From NCBI GenBank assembly GCA_024278955.1, contig JAJRSE010000036.1:1-64000 (forward strand): a stretch of DNA of 64,000 bases. Reading direction: 5' to 3'. Shown piece after piece: positions 9,087 to 18,692 of this stretch; positions within the stretch are counted from its first letter, which is position 1, and each line of letters begins with the position of its first letter. Source of the DNA: Planctomycetota bacterium. Lineage in GTDB: Bacteria; Planctomycetota; Planctomycetia; Pirellulales; Lacipirellulaceae. The position numbers were made by a program, and so were the translations under genes. The notes below the pieces were generated by a model, which did no database searches, was not told the DNA's origin, and worked only from the letters and a program-made list of their open reading frames with translations.

Positions 9087-12000
9087 ATGGCTAGCGTGAC
9101 AGAAACTCAACCGCCAAAGGACCCTGCCGGAGAGACTCCGAGCAAGGGCGAGTTGTTGGTCGACGAACAGATACGGCGTACTCGTCGGGCGCTGAAAATA
9201 GTCGATCTGGCGGCGGGAATGATTTCGCTGGTGATCGGCGTGTTGGTATTTTTGCTCACGGCAGCGGCCCTGGACCATTGGGTTATACCGGGGGGGTGGG
9301 GGACCGGGGGACGGACCGTATTGTTTTTGATGCTACTGGCAGGAGTCGGCTGGCATGGTTGGCACGTTTTTTGGCCCATGTTACATCAGTCGATTAACCC
9401 CGCCTACGCGGCTCAGGCGATCGAGCAAAGCAGCCCGGCACTGAAAAACAGTTTGCTGAATTTCTTATTGCTTCGGAAACGCAAACGAAGGATTTCTCGC
9501 CAGGTTTTTCAGGCGATCGAACAACAAGCGGCCCGCGGATTGTCGCAGGTGGCGATGGATTCGGTCGTCGACCGTTCGTCCGTACTGCGACTGGGATATC
9601 TTCTTCTTGCCGTAGTTGCAATTTGCTCGCTCTACCGCGTGCTTTCGCCAAAGGATCTCTTCACATCTGCTGGGCGAGTGCTGTTGCCGTGGACGAATGT
9701 CATTGCCCCGAGCCGGGTGCAACTGAGCGCCATCAGCCCGGGCGATACACAAACGGCCAAAGGCGAGCGGGTCGACGTTTCAGCGGAAGTTCTGGGACTT
9801 GAAGAGGGAGAACCGGTCCGCCTGCTCTATTCGACCGCGGACCAGCAAATTGTCGAGCAAGAGATTGTTATGCTCGCCGCTGCCGGAGGCGTACACTTCG
9901 AAGCGAAATTGCCTCAGCGAATGTCTGAGGGCGGCGTGCAACAAGACCTGACTTACTGGATTGAAGCCGGAGATGCACGTTCGCCCGCGTTTCAAGTTTC
10001 GGTTTTCGCGCGACCAACGCTCATCGTTCAGAGCGTAAGGTACAACTACCCAGACTACACCGGGTATCCTTCCCGCGAAGAGACAAACACGGGCGACCTC
10101 CGCGCGGTGGAAGGAACGGTGGTTACGATTACAGCGATGTCGAACCAACCGATCGAGACGGGGCATGTCGACTTTGAAGCCGACGGGCGGCAAGATCTTT
10201 TGATGAAAGTCGACGCTCAGCAGGCAACGGTAAGTTTTCCGCTTGAGCTACGTGACGATCGCCGAACACCTCTTCACCAAAGCTACGTGCTTCGTTACTC
10301 GACGACCAAAGGCCGCAAGAACCGTCTGCCGCCGACGTACCAAATCGAAGTAACGCCTGACTATTCGCCAGAGATTCGGTTGCTGAGCCCCGAGGAAGAA
10401 ATCGTCGAGGTCGGGGTCGACGATCAAGTGACGATCGAAGTCGAGGCCCGCGATCCTGATTTTGCGTTACGCAATGTCGCGATTCTCGGCGAAGTTGCCG
10501 GGCAACAGGTGATAAAAGAGACGTTGTTGTCGAAGAAAAATCATACAGGGCGTTTTGTTGGCCAAATCCAACTAGTACCAAGCCAACAGGGGCTCAAAGT
10601 TGGCGACGTGCTGGAGTACTGGGGAGCGGCAGCAGACAATCGGCAGCCGAAGGCGAATCTTGCTTTTACGAGCCGCCATAAAATCCGCGTCGTAGGCCCT
10701 GGCGAAGAAGGAAAGCAAGGGTCGGACCCGTCAGACGAAGGAAAGAGCGGCGAAGGCGAGCCGCAACCAGGAGAAGGCGAGTCGGATTCGTCTGACGAGG
10801 GCGGTGACGAGTCGGGAGGAGAGTCGGGAGGAGAGTCGGGCGAGTCGGGAGGCGAGCAGGGCCAACAAGGTCAGGGGCAGAGCGGCGCGGGTGAAGCGGG
10901 CGAAGGCATGTCGGACGAGCAGAACCAGCAGCAAGGCGGCAAGGCAGGCGAAAGCGAGTCGAGCGAAGGCAACGAAGACTCGCAATCGGAAAGCGAAGGC
11001 CAAGCCGGCGGCGAGTCGGAAGGCGAACAGCAAGACGGCGAGTCCCCGGAAAGCGAAGGGGGCGAAAACTCTTCAGGCAGCAAACCGTCTGACGAGCAGG
11101 CAAGCGGCAATCAAGAAAAAGTCTCGCCCGATGGCGACGACGACGCCGCAGCCTTCGACCGCATGGCCGAACACTTTGACGAACAACATAGCGACGAACA
11201 AGAAGAAAACGACGCGAACAGCGAGGGCGACCCTTCGGAAAATGACGACCCAAGTGGTGCCAGCAAGGGCGAGCAGCAAGAAGGCAGTGGCGATTCGTCC
11301 GACGGCACCGCAGACCCCGATCAAAGCGATCGTGGCGAAGGAACCGAAGACGCTAAAACTAGCGAAGCAGGCGAAGAAGGCAATTCCAACTCTGCCGAAG
11401 GCATGCCGCAAGAGAGCGACTCAGAAAGTGGCGGCGCCGAGGGAGATCCTTCGGAACAGCAAGGCGAAGGCTCCGACCAAGAGGGTGAGCAATCGCAAGA
11501 CGACACCGGAACTGAGGGACAGATGTCGAAGGAACAGGGCGAAGCCGGCGCCGGAGAGAATCCTGGGGATAACGAGGGGACAACTGCTTCGGAAGACGGA
11601 CAGGCTCCCGAAGAAAAACAGGGCGACCCTTCGACAGCAGGAAACGAAAACGACGAAGAAGCTCCCTCCGAAGGGCAAGGCCAAACCGAGTCGGACTCGG
11701 AAGGCAGCCAAGGCGGCGACCGATCGGGCGGCGGTCAAGAAGGGTCGGGTCAGCAAGCCGATGCCGAGGGCAAAGGAGGAGCTGGCGAGCATCAGGCGGC
11801 AGACGAAGGTGGCAGCAAGTCGGAACAACCGGGCGAAGGAGAAACGTCGGAACAGGCAGGCGGCGAGAAACAATCGGACGGCCCTACCGGCGAATCGAGC
11901 GAAGACCAAGCGGGCAACGGCAGCAAAGCAGGCGATAAGGCGGGCGATCAAGCAGGCGGAAAAAACCAAGGCGAGAGTGGCGAATCGCAACAAGGCGCGG

Positions 12001-12542
12001 CAGACGAAAACATGCCAAGCGAAGGTGAGCCTTCCGAGCAACCGTCGGGCAACCACCAGGACGCTCCTGGTGGTTCAAGTCAGCCGACCGCAGGAGGTGG
12101 CCAAGGAGGAGAGGGTTCGCCCCCTCCCTCGAGCGGAGAAATCGAAGCCGGCGATGAAGCCAATCTTGACTACGCTCGACAGCAAACCGATTTGATTCTC
12201 AACAAACTGGACGACCAACTCGACCAGAAAGAAGTCGACGAGAAACTTCTTGAGAAGCTCGGCTGGAGCAAGGACGAGTTACGGCGGTTTGTTGATCGTT
12301 GGAAAAATCTCAAAAAACAAGCCGCAGGCGAAGACGAGTCGTCTGCCGCAAAGCAGCAGCTCGACGATGCCTTGCAAAGCCTCGGTTTGGGACGCAATCG
12401 CCAGTCGGGGTTCCACTCTCAAACCGCAAAAGACAAGCTACGCGAGCTGCAAGATTCTTATCGGGGAAAAATTCCGCTGAAATATCAGCAACGCGTTCGA
12501 GCCTACGTCAAAGGAACGGCAACAGCGTCTGAGGAAGAGTAA
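9087..12542 (+). CDS. Giant membrane-anchored protein with acidic low-complexity domain (DUF4175-like)
   Basis: This 1151-residue protein has two hydrophobic helices near 45-65 and 75-95, another near 170-190, and a beta-rich region (about 205-535) with repeats like VEGTVVTITAMSNQPI. Residues about 537-1020 are an extreme low-complexity tract of Gly, Glu, Ser, Gln and Asp. A C-terminal folded helical segment (about 1025-1145, with the WSKDELRRFVDRWKNLKKQA motif) closes it. The N-terminal part resembles the DUF4175-type proteins often found beside MoxR/DUF58 genes; no such genes are adjacent here. The charge pattern suggests a disordered spacer, perhaps extracytoplasmic. Function unknown. Confidence 0.75.
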   Translation: MASVTETQPPKDPAGETPSKGELLVDEQIRRTRRALKIVDLAAGMISLVIGVLVFLLTAAALDHWVIPGGWGTGGRTVLFLMLLAGVGWHGWHVFWPMLHQSINPAYAAQAIEQSSPALKNSLLNFLLLRKRKRRISRQVFQAIEQQAARGLSQVAMDSVVDRSSVLRLGYLLLAVVAICSLYRVLSPKDLFTSAGRVLLPWTNVIAPSRVQLSAISPGDTQTAKGERVDVSAEVLGLEEGEPVRLLYSTADQQIVEQEIVMLAAAGGVHFEAKLPQRMSEGGVQQDLTYWIEAGDARSPAFQVSVFARPTLIVQSVRYNYPDYTGYPSREETNTGDLRAVEGTVVTITAMSNQPIETGHVDFEADGRQDLLMKVDAQQATVSFPLELRDDRRTPLHQSYVLRYSTTKGRKNRLPPTYQIEVTPDYSPEIRLLSPEEEIVEVGVDDQVTIEVEARDPDFALRNVAILGEVAGQQVIKETLLSKKNHTGRFVGQIQLVPSQQGLKVGDVLEYWGAAADNRQPKANLAFTSRHKIRVVGPGEEGKQGSDPSDEGKSGEGEPQPGEGESDSSDEGGDESGGESGGESGESGGEQGQQGQGQSGAGEAGEGMSDEQNQQQGGKAGESESSEGNEDSQSESEGQAGGESEGEQQDGESPESEGGENSSGSKPSDEQASGNQEKVSPDGDDDAAAFDRMAEHFDEQHSDEQEENDANSEGDPSENDDPSGASKGEQQEGSGDSSDGTADPDQSDRGEGTEDAKTSEAGEEGNSNSAEGMPQESDSESGGAEGDPSEQQGEGSDQEGEQSQDDTGTEGQMSKEQGEAGAGENPGDNEGTTASEDGQAPEEKQGDPSTAGNENDEEAPSEGQGQTESDSEGSQGGDRSGGGQEGSGQQADAEGKGGAGEHQAADEGGSKSEQPGEGETSEQAGGEKQSDGPTGESSEDQAGNGSKAGDKAGDQAGGKNQGESGESQQGAADENMPSEGEPSEQPSGNHQDAPGGSSQPTAGGGQGGEGSPPPSSGEIEAGDEANLDYARQQTDLILNKLDDQLDQKEVDEKLLEKLGWSKDELRRFVDRWKNLKKQAAGEDESSAAKQQLDDALQSLGLGRNRQSGFHSQTAKDKLRELQDSYRGKIPLKYQQRVRAYVKGTATASEEE

Positions 12543-12604
12543 ACCGACGCGGGCTTCCTTTATTCGGGCTGGCAAACCGTGCTAACTTGGGCGACAATCG
12601 TTGC

Positions 12605-14212
12605 ATGACTACTTCTGTTCCTCGTTATCTTGTTGCGTTTCATCCGAAGCAAATTCCCCACCATTTTGTCGATGTGCTAATCCTCGGCGGCGGTATCGCA
12701 GGGCTGCGTGCAACGATGGGAGTTGATCCAAGTCTCTCGGCACTCGTGGTCACAAAAGATCGCCTTAACGAGTCGAACAGCGTTTACGCCCAAGGAGGTA
12801 TTGCGGGGGTTATTGCTCCGGAAGATCAGTTCGAGAATCATATTGCCGACACGCTCACCTCGGGCGCCGAACTGTGTGACTCGGAAATCGTGGAAATGGT
12901 CATCCGCGAAGCGCCTAAGCATATTCAGCAGCTTGTGGAATGGGGAACCGCTTTCGACCGCGAAAAGGGAAAGCTCACTCTTGGCCGTGAGGGGGGGCAT
13001 AGCCATCATCGGATTGTTCATGCGCTTGGCGATGCGACAGGCAAAGAGATCATGCGGGCGATGATCGAGCGGGCACGAGAAGAGCTGGAGGCGCAGATTT
13101 GGGAAAACACTTTTACGATCGATCTCTTAACCCACGAAGGCGAATGCCATGGCGCGTTGGTTTGGAACCAATATCACGGCAAGACGTTTATTTGGGCTAA
13201 ACAAACCATTCTTTGCACCGGTGGCGCCGGGCAGATCTATCGCGAAACCACCAACCCGTTGGTCGCCACCGGCGATGGCCACGCGATTGCCTACCGAGCC
13301 GGAGCGAAATTGCTCGATATGGAGTTCATGCAATTCCATCCGACCGTTCTCTACATTGCCGGCAGCAGCCGCACGCTTATTACCGAGGCAGTTCGAGGCG
13401 AAGGTGCGCTGCTGCTGAACGCCGCAGGCGAGCGATTCATGCCTTCGTACGACGAACGGGCCGAGCTGGCTCCACGCGACATCGTGAGCCGAGCGATCGT
13501 CGATCAGATGCGCAAAACAAGCCATCCGTGCGTTTATCTCGACCTTTCGCCGCTAGGGCCTGAGCTTGCCCTGAAACGATTTCCGGGAATTGCCCGAAGC
13601 TGCGGCGAGTTTGGCATCGACATCACCCGTGACCGAATTCCTGTACGTCCTGGTGCGCATTACATGATCGGCGGTGTCGAAGTCGACCAACGTGGAGCCA
13701 CGACGCTCCCCCGACTCTGGGCTTCGGGCGAAGTGACTAGTAGCGGCTTGCACGGTGCCAATCGGCTTGCCTCGAACAGCCTGCTCGAAGGACTGGTCTA
13801 CGGAGCCCATGCCGGCGAGGCGGCATCGGCTGCCGCGATCGAGCAGCCCGACACGTACCAGGCCACGCCGCTCAGCAATCCGGCGATCGAAGCCCACGGC
13901 GAGCCACTCGACTTGGTCGATATTCGCAACTCGCTTAAAAGCCTTATGTGGCGAGCCGCTGGGGTGCGACGCGAAGGAGAAGAGCTAGCCCGCGCGGGGG
14001 AAACGATCGACCAATGGTGCCGTTATGCCCTGACCTGCCAGTTAACCGACCCGGCTGGCTGGGAGCTACAGAACATGCTTACGGTATCGCGCGTCGTGAT
14101 CGAAGCGGCCCTACGGCGAGAGGAATCCCGCGGGGTGCATTTCCGAATTGATTTTCCGGAGCGGGATAATGCAAGTTGGCAGGAGCGGCTGGGGATTACC
14201 TGCGGAGCCTAG
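12605..14212 (+). CDS. nadB: L-aspartate oxidase
   Basis: NadB oxidises L-aspartate to iminoaspartate, the first step of de novo NAD synthesis. The 535-residue protein has the FAD-binding GGGIAGLRA motif near residue 30, the SNSVYAQGGIAG loop, the REGGHSHHRIVHALGDATG active-site block, EFMQFHPTVL, and ASGEVTSSGLHGANRLASNSLLEG. The C-terminal helical domain is complete and ends in a DFPERDNASWQERLGITCGA-like tail. That tail is repeated downstream at 14681-14770. No nadA or nadC gene is visible nearby. The ATG at 12605 is preferred to the TTG at 12587. Confidence 0.93.
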   Translation: MTTSVPRYLVAFHPKQIPHHFVDVLILGGGIAGLRATMGVDPSLSALVVTKDRLNESNSVYAQGGIAGVIAPEDQFENHIADTLTSGAELCDSEIVEMVIREAPKHIQQLVEWGTAFDREKGKLTLGREGGHSHHRIVHALGDATGKEIMRAMIERAREELEAQIWENTFTIDLLTHEGECHGALVWNQYHGKTFIWAKQTILCTGGAGQIYRETTNPLVATGDGHAIAYRAGAKLLDMEFMQFHPTVLYIAGSSRTLITEAVRGEGALLLNAAGERFMPSYDERAELAPRDIVSRAIVDQMRKTSHPCVYLDLSPLGPELALKRFPGIARSCGEFGIDITRDRIPVRPGAHYMIGGVEVDQRGATTLPRLWASGEVTSSGLHGANRLASNSLLEGLVYGAHAGEAASAAAIEQPDTYQATPLSNPAIEAHGEPLDLVDIRNSLKSLMWRAAGVRREGEELARAGETIDQWCRYALTCQLTDPAGWELQNMLTVSRVVIEAALRREESRGVHFRIDFPERDNASWQERLGITCGA

Positions 14213-14226
14213 ACCAGGGTAACTAT

Positions 14227-14679
14227 GTGAAACCACCTCAAAGCGAACAACTGAAGCGTCGGCGAAATACTAAATACTTCTTCGCTGCGCTGATACTGCT
14301 CCTTCTGGCATGGGCGATTGGTGGTTATTCCATAAGTCGCGGTAGGCCTCTGTCGCCTCTGGAAGCCCAGCTAGTAGGCAATTGGGAAAAAATAGAAAGT
14401 TCTGGCAAGAGGACGACGATTAGTTTTTCATCTGACCGTACCTTCCGAGATGCTCCAGGGGCATGGGAAGGCACATGGATAATTGAAGGCAACGAACTGC
14501 GTCTCTGGTACTGGTCGGACAGCCCTTCATCGGGCCTTGGGGGATTTGCCAAGCACCTAGTGAATCGAGCAGTTCCTAATAAACTAACGATTGTAATTGA
14601 GATAGGCTCAGACAGAAATACGTTAGTGCTGCTAGATGGCAGCAAAAAAACAATCTATACCCGCTTACAAGATGAGTAA
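14227..14679 (+). CDS. Small single-pass membrane protein, unknown function
   Basis: A 150-residue protein with a short basic N-terminus (KRRRNTK), one transmembrane helix (about 17-35) and a C-terminal beta-rich domain. The stretch LVGNWEKIESSGKRTTISFSSDRTFRD resembles the lipocalin-like or 'TIGR03067-like' small domains common in planctomycetes, but I cannot name a family. The GTG at 14227 is preceded by AGGGTAA. The gene sits between the intact nadB end and a second copy of the nadB end, so it looks inserted. It is more AT-rich than nadB. Confidence 0.6.
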   Translation: MKPPQSEQLKRRRNTKYFFAALILLLLAWAIGGYSISRGRPLSPLEAQLVGNWEKIESSGKRTTISFSSDRTFRDAPGAWEGTWIIEGNELRLWYWSDSPSSGLGGFAKHLVNRAVPNKLTIVIEIGSDRNTLVLLDGSKKTIYTRLQDE

Positions 14680-14680
14680 C

Positions 14681-14770
14681 GGTAGAGTCCACATTCGTAC
14701 TGATTTTCCGGAGCGGGACAACGCTCGCTGGCAACATCGGCTGGGGGTTACCTGCGGAGCAACCGGGTAA
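14681..14770 (+). pseudogene. Duplicated nadB 3' end (29 codons plus stop)
   Basis: In one frame this stretch reads as a second nadB tail: a V-H-I-R-T-DFPERDNA-R-W-Q-H-R-L-G-V-T-C-G-A pattern followed by TAA. It matches the tail of the intact gene at 14125-14212, with runs such as TGATTTTCCGGAGCGGGA and TTACCTGCGGAGC identical. There is no start codon or upstream body, so it is a remnant. It lies directly before a strong hairpin, which suggests this copy is the original gene end and the upstream one arrived with the small membrane-protein gene, or vice versa. Confidence 0.8.
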
Positions 14771-14791
14771 ATTCGAGCAAACTCTCTCAGA

Positions 14792-14819
14792 AAGCCCGGG
14801 AATTGCAATCCCCGGGCTT
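14792..14819 (+). terminator. Hairpin after nadB remnant
   Basis: AAGCCCGGG and CCCGGGCTT form a perfect 9-bp stem with a 10-base loop. It is followed by TGTTGC rather than a clean T-run, so it is at best a weak intrinsic terminator. It lies 21 bases after the stop of the nadB tail remnant. Confidence 0.6.
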
Positions 14820-15064
14820 GTTGCAAATCATCGGTTTCTGGCGATTTCCCCGAACCCTGACGACAAAACTGCCGTAGCGTAAAAAGAGGCACGAAAACTT
14901 GCCGCTATGGACAGAAGGGAGCCCTACTGGTTAACCTTAGCAGTTGCTTTGGCTCTCCAGAGGAAGGGCAACCAGCCCCCTCCGCAGCCCCGCCTGCCCC
15001 CCCTTAGATCACCAGCCTTTCTCCCATCTGACGACCTTGACCAACGACTAAGAGTGAAACCTCG

Positions 15065-15826
15065 ATGAGCGAAACGTCAAACAACAAAACCGCGACCGAC
15101 TCCTCCCCCAAACCGATGATTGAGGCCCTGGGCCTCTCGAAATTCTACGGCAGCTTCGCGGCGTCTCGGGACGTCTCGTTCTCGATCAAGCAGGGCGAAG
15201 TGGTTGCATTTCTCGGACCCAATGGTGCCGGCAAAAGCACGACCATGAAGTTGCTGACCGGCTACCTCGCTCCTTCTGAGGGCGAGGCACGCATTGCGGG
15301 GTTCAACATGGCGACCAATCGCCTAGACGGCGCGAAGCGGCTCGGATATCTGCCAGAAAACGGGCCCCTCTATGCCGACATGACTCCCCGCAGTTTGCTG
15401 CAATTTTTCGGGCAGCTGCGTCAACTTACGGGAGCAGATCTTGACCGCCGTATCGAAGCCGTCGTCCGCACTTGCCACCTTGGCGCGGTGATCGGCAAAC
15501 CGATTGGCAAACTCTCGAAAGGCTACCGGCAACGGGTCGGCATGGCTCAGGCCTTGTTGCATGACCCCGACGTGCTGATTCTCGACGAACCGACCGCGGG
15601 CCTCGATCCGAACCAGATTCGCGAAGTTCGCAAGATGATTCGCGAACTCGGCGAGTCGAAAACAATTTTGCTTTCGACGCACATTCTGCAAGAGGTTCAG
15701 GCGATGTGTACTCGCGTTTTGTTCATCAACGAAGGTCGCTTGGTATTTGACGGCACCCCCGAACAACTTGGGGACGACCCGGCCATGATGGACAACAAAT
15801 TCCACGAATTCACTTCTGCAAGCTAA
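15065..15826 (+). CDS. ABC transporter ATP-binding protein (GldA-like)
   Basis: A 253-residue ABC ATPase energising an ABC-2 type exporter. Walker A GPNGAGKST lies near 49-57, the signature LSKGYRQRVGMAQAL near 149, Walker B VLILDEPTAGLDP near 171, and the switch histidine in LLSTHILQE. It is followed at 60 bases by the permease fusion and then the DUF4340 gene. This order matches the gliding-associated GldA/GldF/GldG-type cluster found outside Bacteroidetes too. The substrate is unknown. Confidence 0.9.
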   Translation: MSETSNNKTATDSSPKPMIEALGLSKFYGSFAASRDVSFSIKQGEVVAFLGPNGAGKSTTMKLLTGYLAPSEGEARIAGFNMATNRLDGAKRLGYLPENGPLYADMTPRSLLQFFGQLRQLTGADLDRRIEAVVRTCHLGAVIGKPIGKLSKGYRQRVGMAQALLHDPDVLILDEPTAGLDPNQIREVRKMIRELGESKTILLSTHILQEVQAMCTRVLFINEGRLVFDGTPEQLGDDPAMMDNKFHEFTSAS

Positions 15827-15885
15827 GCTATCTCTCGCCTGACAAAATGCTTCAGGACCGAGACCTCATAGGATATTAAATCACC

Positions 15886-18648
15886 ATGAACTGGATCGTT
15901 CTCAAATCGATTTTCAAACGCGATTTCGTGAGCTACTTCTCCAGCCCGACCGGCTACGTGTTTATCTGCGTGTTTGTCGTGTTGAGCTCGTTGGCGACGT
16001 TCTGGCCCCCCGATTTTTTCAGTAGCAATCTGGCGAACCTCGATCAACTGAGCCGCTGGCTACCGTTTATCATGCTGGTGTTCATCCCGGCGATTACGAT
16101 GAGCATCTGGGCCGAAGAGCGGCGTCAAGGAACTGACGAGCTGCTGCTGACCGTGCCGGCAAGCGATTTTGACGTTGTGCTGGGCAAGTACTTGGCCGGG
16201 GTAGCGATTTTTACGGTTTCGCTGTTGTTCTCGGCGTTCTCGATTTTTCTTGTCTTCAAATGGGGCCTCGGCGATCCGGACGGCGGGTTGTTTGTAAGCA
16301 CTTACGTCGGCTACTGGTTTATCGGCATCGCGATGATCGCCATTGGCATGGTGGCTTCGTTCTTGACCGAAAATCTCACCGTCGGATTTATCCTTGGCAC
16401 TCTGTTCAACATGCCCTTGGCATTGGCTGGGGTTGCCGACTGGTTTGTTAAGGACCCGGCGATAGCCCAAACCGTCAGACGCTGGAGCGCGCTCGAACAG
16501 TTCCGCGACTTCGAGCGAGGCGTGATCAGCCTCGGAGGCATCACCTACTTTGTGATGATCGCTGCGGTGATGATTTACCTGAGCATGATCCTTATCGGCA
16601 AACGCCATTGGCAAGCCCGCGAGAATGGCGGAGCGCTGCTCGGCCATTATGTCGTACGAACGATTGCCCTGCTTTGCCTTGCCGTGGGAGTGACCGAGCT
16701 CGTTCAAAGTCGTAACTCGCTTCGCGCCGACATCAGCAGCGAACACTTGAGCTCGCTTTCAGAAGATACGCTCAAAATCTTGCAAGAGTTGCGAGACAAC
16801 CCCGATAGCAAGACCATCAAAATCGACGCCTACGTCAGCCCTCAAGTTCCTACCGAGTACACGGCTACGAAGCTGAACTTTCTTTCCACCCTGGCCGAGC
16901 TTCAAGCGCTGAGCGGCGGAAAGATTATTGCCACGAAGCACGAAATCGAGAATCACGGCCCCGAAGCGGTCCTCGCCGAAACCACCTACGGGATCACACC
17001 CCGTGAGGTGCTTATCACCAAAGGCAGGGGGCGAACTCAGGAAGAATTCTTCCTCGGGGCAGCAATTACGTCTGGGCTGGGCAAAGTAGTCGTCCCGTTT
17101 CTCGATAAGGGAATCCCGGTCGAGTACGAATTGGTCCGTTCGATCGCGACGGTTTCACAAAAGAAAGATCTCAAAGTAGGGATTGTCGATACCGGCATTC
17201 CGTTCCTAAATCCTTCTAGCGACCGGCTTCGAGAATGGCCGCTGATTACCGAGCTTCGCAAGCAGTACGAAGTCGAGGACCAGGCGGTCAATCCTTCGCA
17301 GCCGATCAAAGATTCGTACGATGTTCTGCTGGTCGTGCAGCCTTCGATGTTGGGCCCCCAAGAGCTTGACCACTTGGTTGATGCGATCCGAAACGGAACT
17401 CCCGTTGCTTTACTCGAAGACCCTCACCCCCATTTCTTCCCCCAAGCGGTTGCCGGCACTCTCGAACCGCGGCAGCAATCTGGGATGATGGGCATGTTCG
17501 GTGGCGGGGGACCGATCCCGAAAGGCGATATCTCCCAGCTATGGCGAACCCTCGGCATCGAAATGGATCCTTCGCAGGTCGTGTGGCAGGATTACACCCC
17601 GGAACAAACGGTCGGCGGGATGGCCGATCTCCAGTGGATTTTTGTCGACTCGGGCAACGGGGCGCAAGAGCCATTGAGCGTCGATTCGCCGATTACCTCG
17701 GGAATGAACCAACTGCTCATGCTTTACCCAGGATCGATAAGCAAGTCGGGAGATTCAAAACTAGAATTTGACCCTCTCCTGGTTACCGGCAGCGAGAACT
17801 CGGGCACCGTCCAAACGGGGGCTCTACGCCGCGGACAACCGAACAACGCGCCGTTTGGTCGAACTCGTACACGTAGCTCCTACATTCTAGCAGCCCATAT
17901 CCACGGGACCCTGACCGAAGAAGACCTGCTGCTTTCGGGAGCCGCTTCGCTTGACGAGAATCTTGACGAACTGCTCGACAAAAAAGAAGGCGAAGCCGCG
18001 GATGCCGAGTCATTGGAAGCGGAAGAAGACCTTACCGAAATAAACGCGGTCGTCGTTTGCGACATCGACTGGGTGCTGCCCGACTTTTTCTCGATTCGCA
18101 ATAGCGGCAACGACGAATTTCTTCCCGCCACGCAAAACGTCACCTTGATTCTCAACCTCATCGATGCATTGGCGGGCGACGATCGGTTCCTTGAAATTCG
18201 CAAACGCACCCGCAAGCACCGCACGCTAGCGAAAATCGACGAGGCGACTCAGCAGTACCGACTCACTGCCCAGAAAGAGCAGGAAGACTTCCTTAAGGAA
18301 ATCGAAACGAAGCTCGAAGATGCTCAAAAGAACTTTGAAGAGAAGATCGCGGCTGTCGATAAAATTGAAGGCCTCAATCGTACTTCCCGAGAACAACGAA
18401 AAGAGTTGGTCCGCCAGCAAGAGCAGGCCCGGTTGCAGGCCGACATGAAAAGGCTTGAGTCAGAACGCAGCCGCAAGGTCAAACAGATCCGTTACAAAAT
18501 GGAACAAGAAGTGCGCAGCGTACAAGATCGCTACAAGCTTTATGCGTTGCTCATCCCGCCCGTTCCGCCGTTACTGGTTGCTCTGTATGTGTTTTTTCAA
18601 AGACGCAAATCAGAACGCGAAGGCATCGCCAAGACACGACTGCGTTAG
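15886..18648 (+). CDS. ABC-2 permease fused to GldG-type auxiliary domain
   Basis: A 920-residue protein. Residues 1-about 250 carry six hydrophobic segments of an ABC-2 permease (GldF-like). They are followed by a long extracytoplasmic region (about 265-770) of the GldG/ABC_transp_aux type, with SLSEDTLKILQEL and YDVLLVVQPSMLGPQELDHLVDAI stretches. A charged coiled coil (about 790-880) rich in Glu, Lys, Gln and Arg precedes a final membrane helix near the C-terminus. In Bacteroidetes GldF and GldG are separate; here they are one chain. With the upstream ATPase and downstream DUF4340 protein it probably forms a secretion or surface complex. Confidence 0.85.
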   Translation: MNWIVLKSIFKRDFVSYFSSPTGYVFICVFVVLSSLATFWPPDFFSSNLANLDQLSRWLPFIMLVFIPAITMSIWAEERRQGTDELLLTVPASDFDVVLGKYLAGVAIFTVSLLFSAFSIFLVFKWGLGDPDGGLFVSTYVGYWFIGIAMIAIGMVASFLTENLTVGFILGTLFNMPLALAGVADWFVKDPAIAQTVRRWSALEQFRDFERGVISLGGITYFVMIAAVMIYLSMILIGKRHWQARENGGALLGHYVVRTIALLCLAVGVTELVQSRNSLRADISSEHLSSLSEDTLKILQELRDNPDSKTIKIDAYVSPQVPTEYTATKLNFLSTLAELQALSGGKIIATKHEIENHGPEAVLAETTYGITPREVLITKGRGRTQEEFFLGAAITSGLGKVVVPFLDKGIPVEYELVRSIATVSQKKDLKVGIVDTGIPFLNPSSDRLREWPLITELRKQYEVEDQAVNPSQPIKDSYDVLLVVQPSMLGPQELDHLVDAIRNGTPVALLEDPHPHFFPQAVAGTLEPRQQSGMMGMFGGGGPIPKGDISQLWRTLGIEMDPSQVVWQDYTPEQTVGGMADLQWIFVDSGNGAQEPLSVDSPITSGMNQLLMLYPGSISKSGDSKLEFDPLLVTGSENSGTVQTGALRRGQPNNAPFGRTRTRSSYILAAHIHGTLTEEDLLLSGAASLDENLDELLDKKEGEAADAESLEAEEDLTEINAVVVCDIDWVLPDFFSIRNSGNDEFLPATQNVTLILNLIDALAGDDRFLEIRKRTRKHRTLAKIDEATQQYRLTAQKEQEDFLKEIETKLEDAQKNFEEKIAAVDKIEGLNRTSREQRKELVRQQEQARLQADMKRLESERSRKVKQIRYKMEQEVRSVQDRYKLYALLIPPVPPLLVALYVFFQRRKSEREGIAKTRLR

Positions 18649-18662
18649 CCGCTATAAATAGG

Positions 18663-18692
18663 GAACCGCTAATTTTCGCAAATTAGCGGTTC
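18663..18692. terminator. 13-bp hairpin between permease fusion and DUF4340 gene
   Basis: GAACCGCTAATTT and AAATTAGCGGTTC form a perfect 13-bp stem with a TCGC loop, followed by AAATTTTTATTC. It could partly terminate transcription after the permease gene and so lower expression of the DUF4340 gene. Its arms share words with the inverted-arm element at 1621-2008, so it is also a repeat family member. Confidence 0.65.

Noticed and set aside
10804-12195. Long open frame of 463 codons in another frame of the large acidic protein gene
   Set aside because: It is an artefact of the biased GGC/GAA/AGC-rich DNA of the low-complexity tract. The product is Lys/Arg/Ala-rich without any domain. Long frames on the opposite strand (11421-12056) have the same cause.
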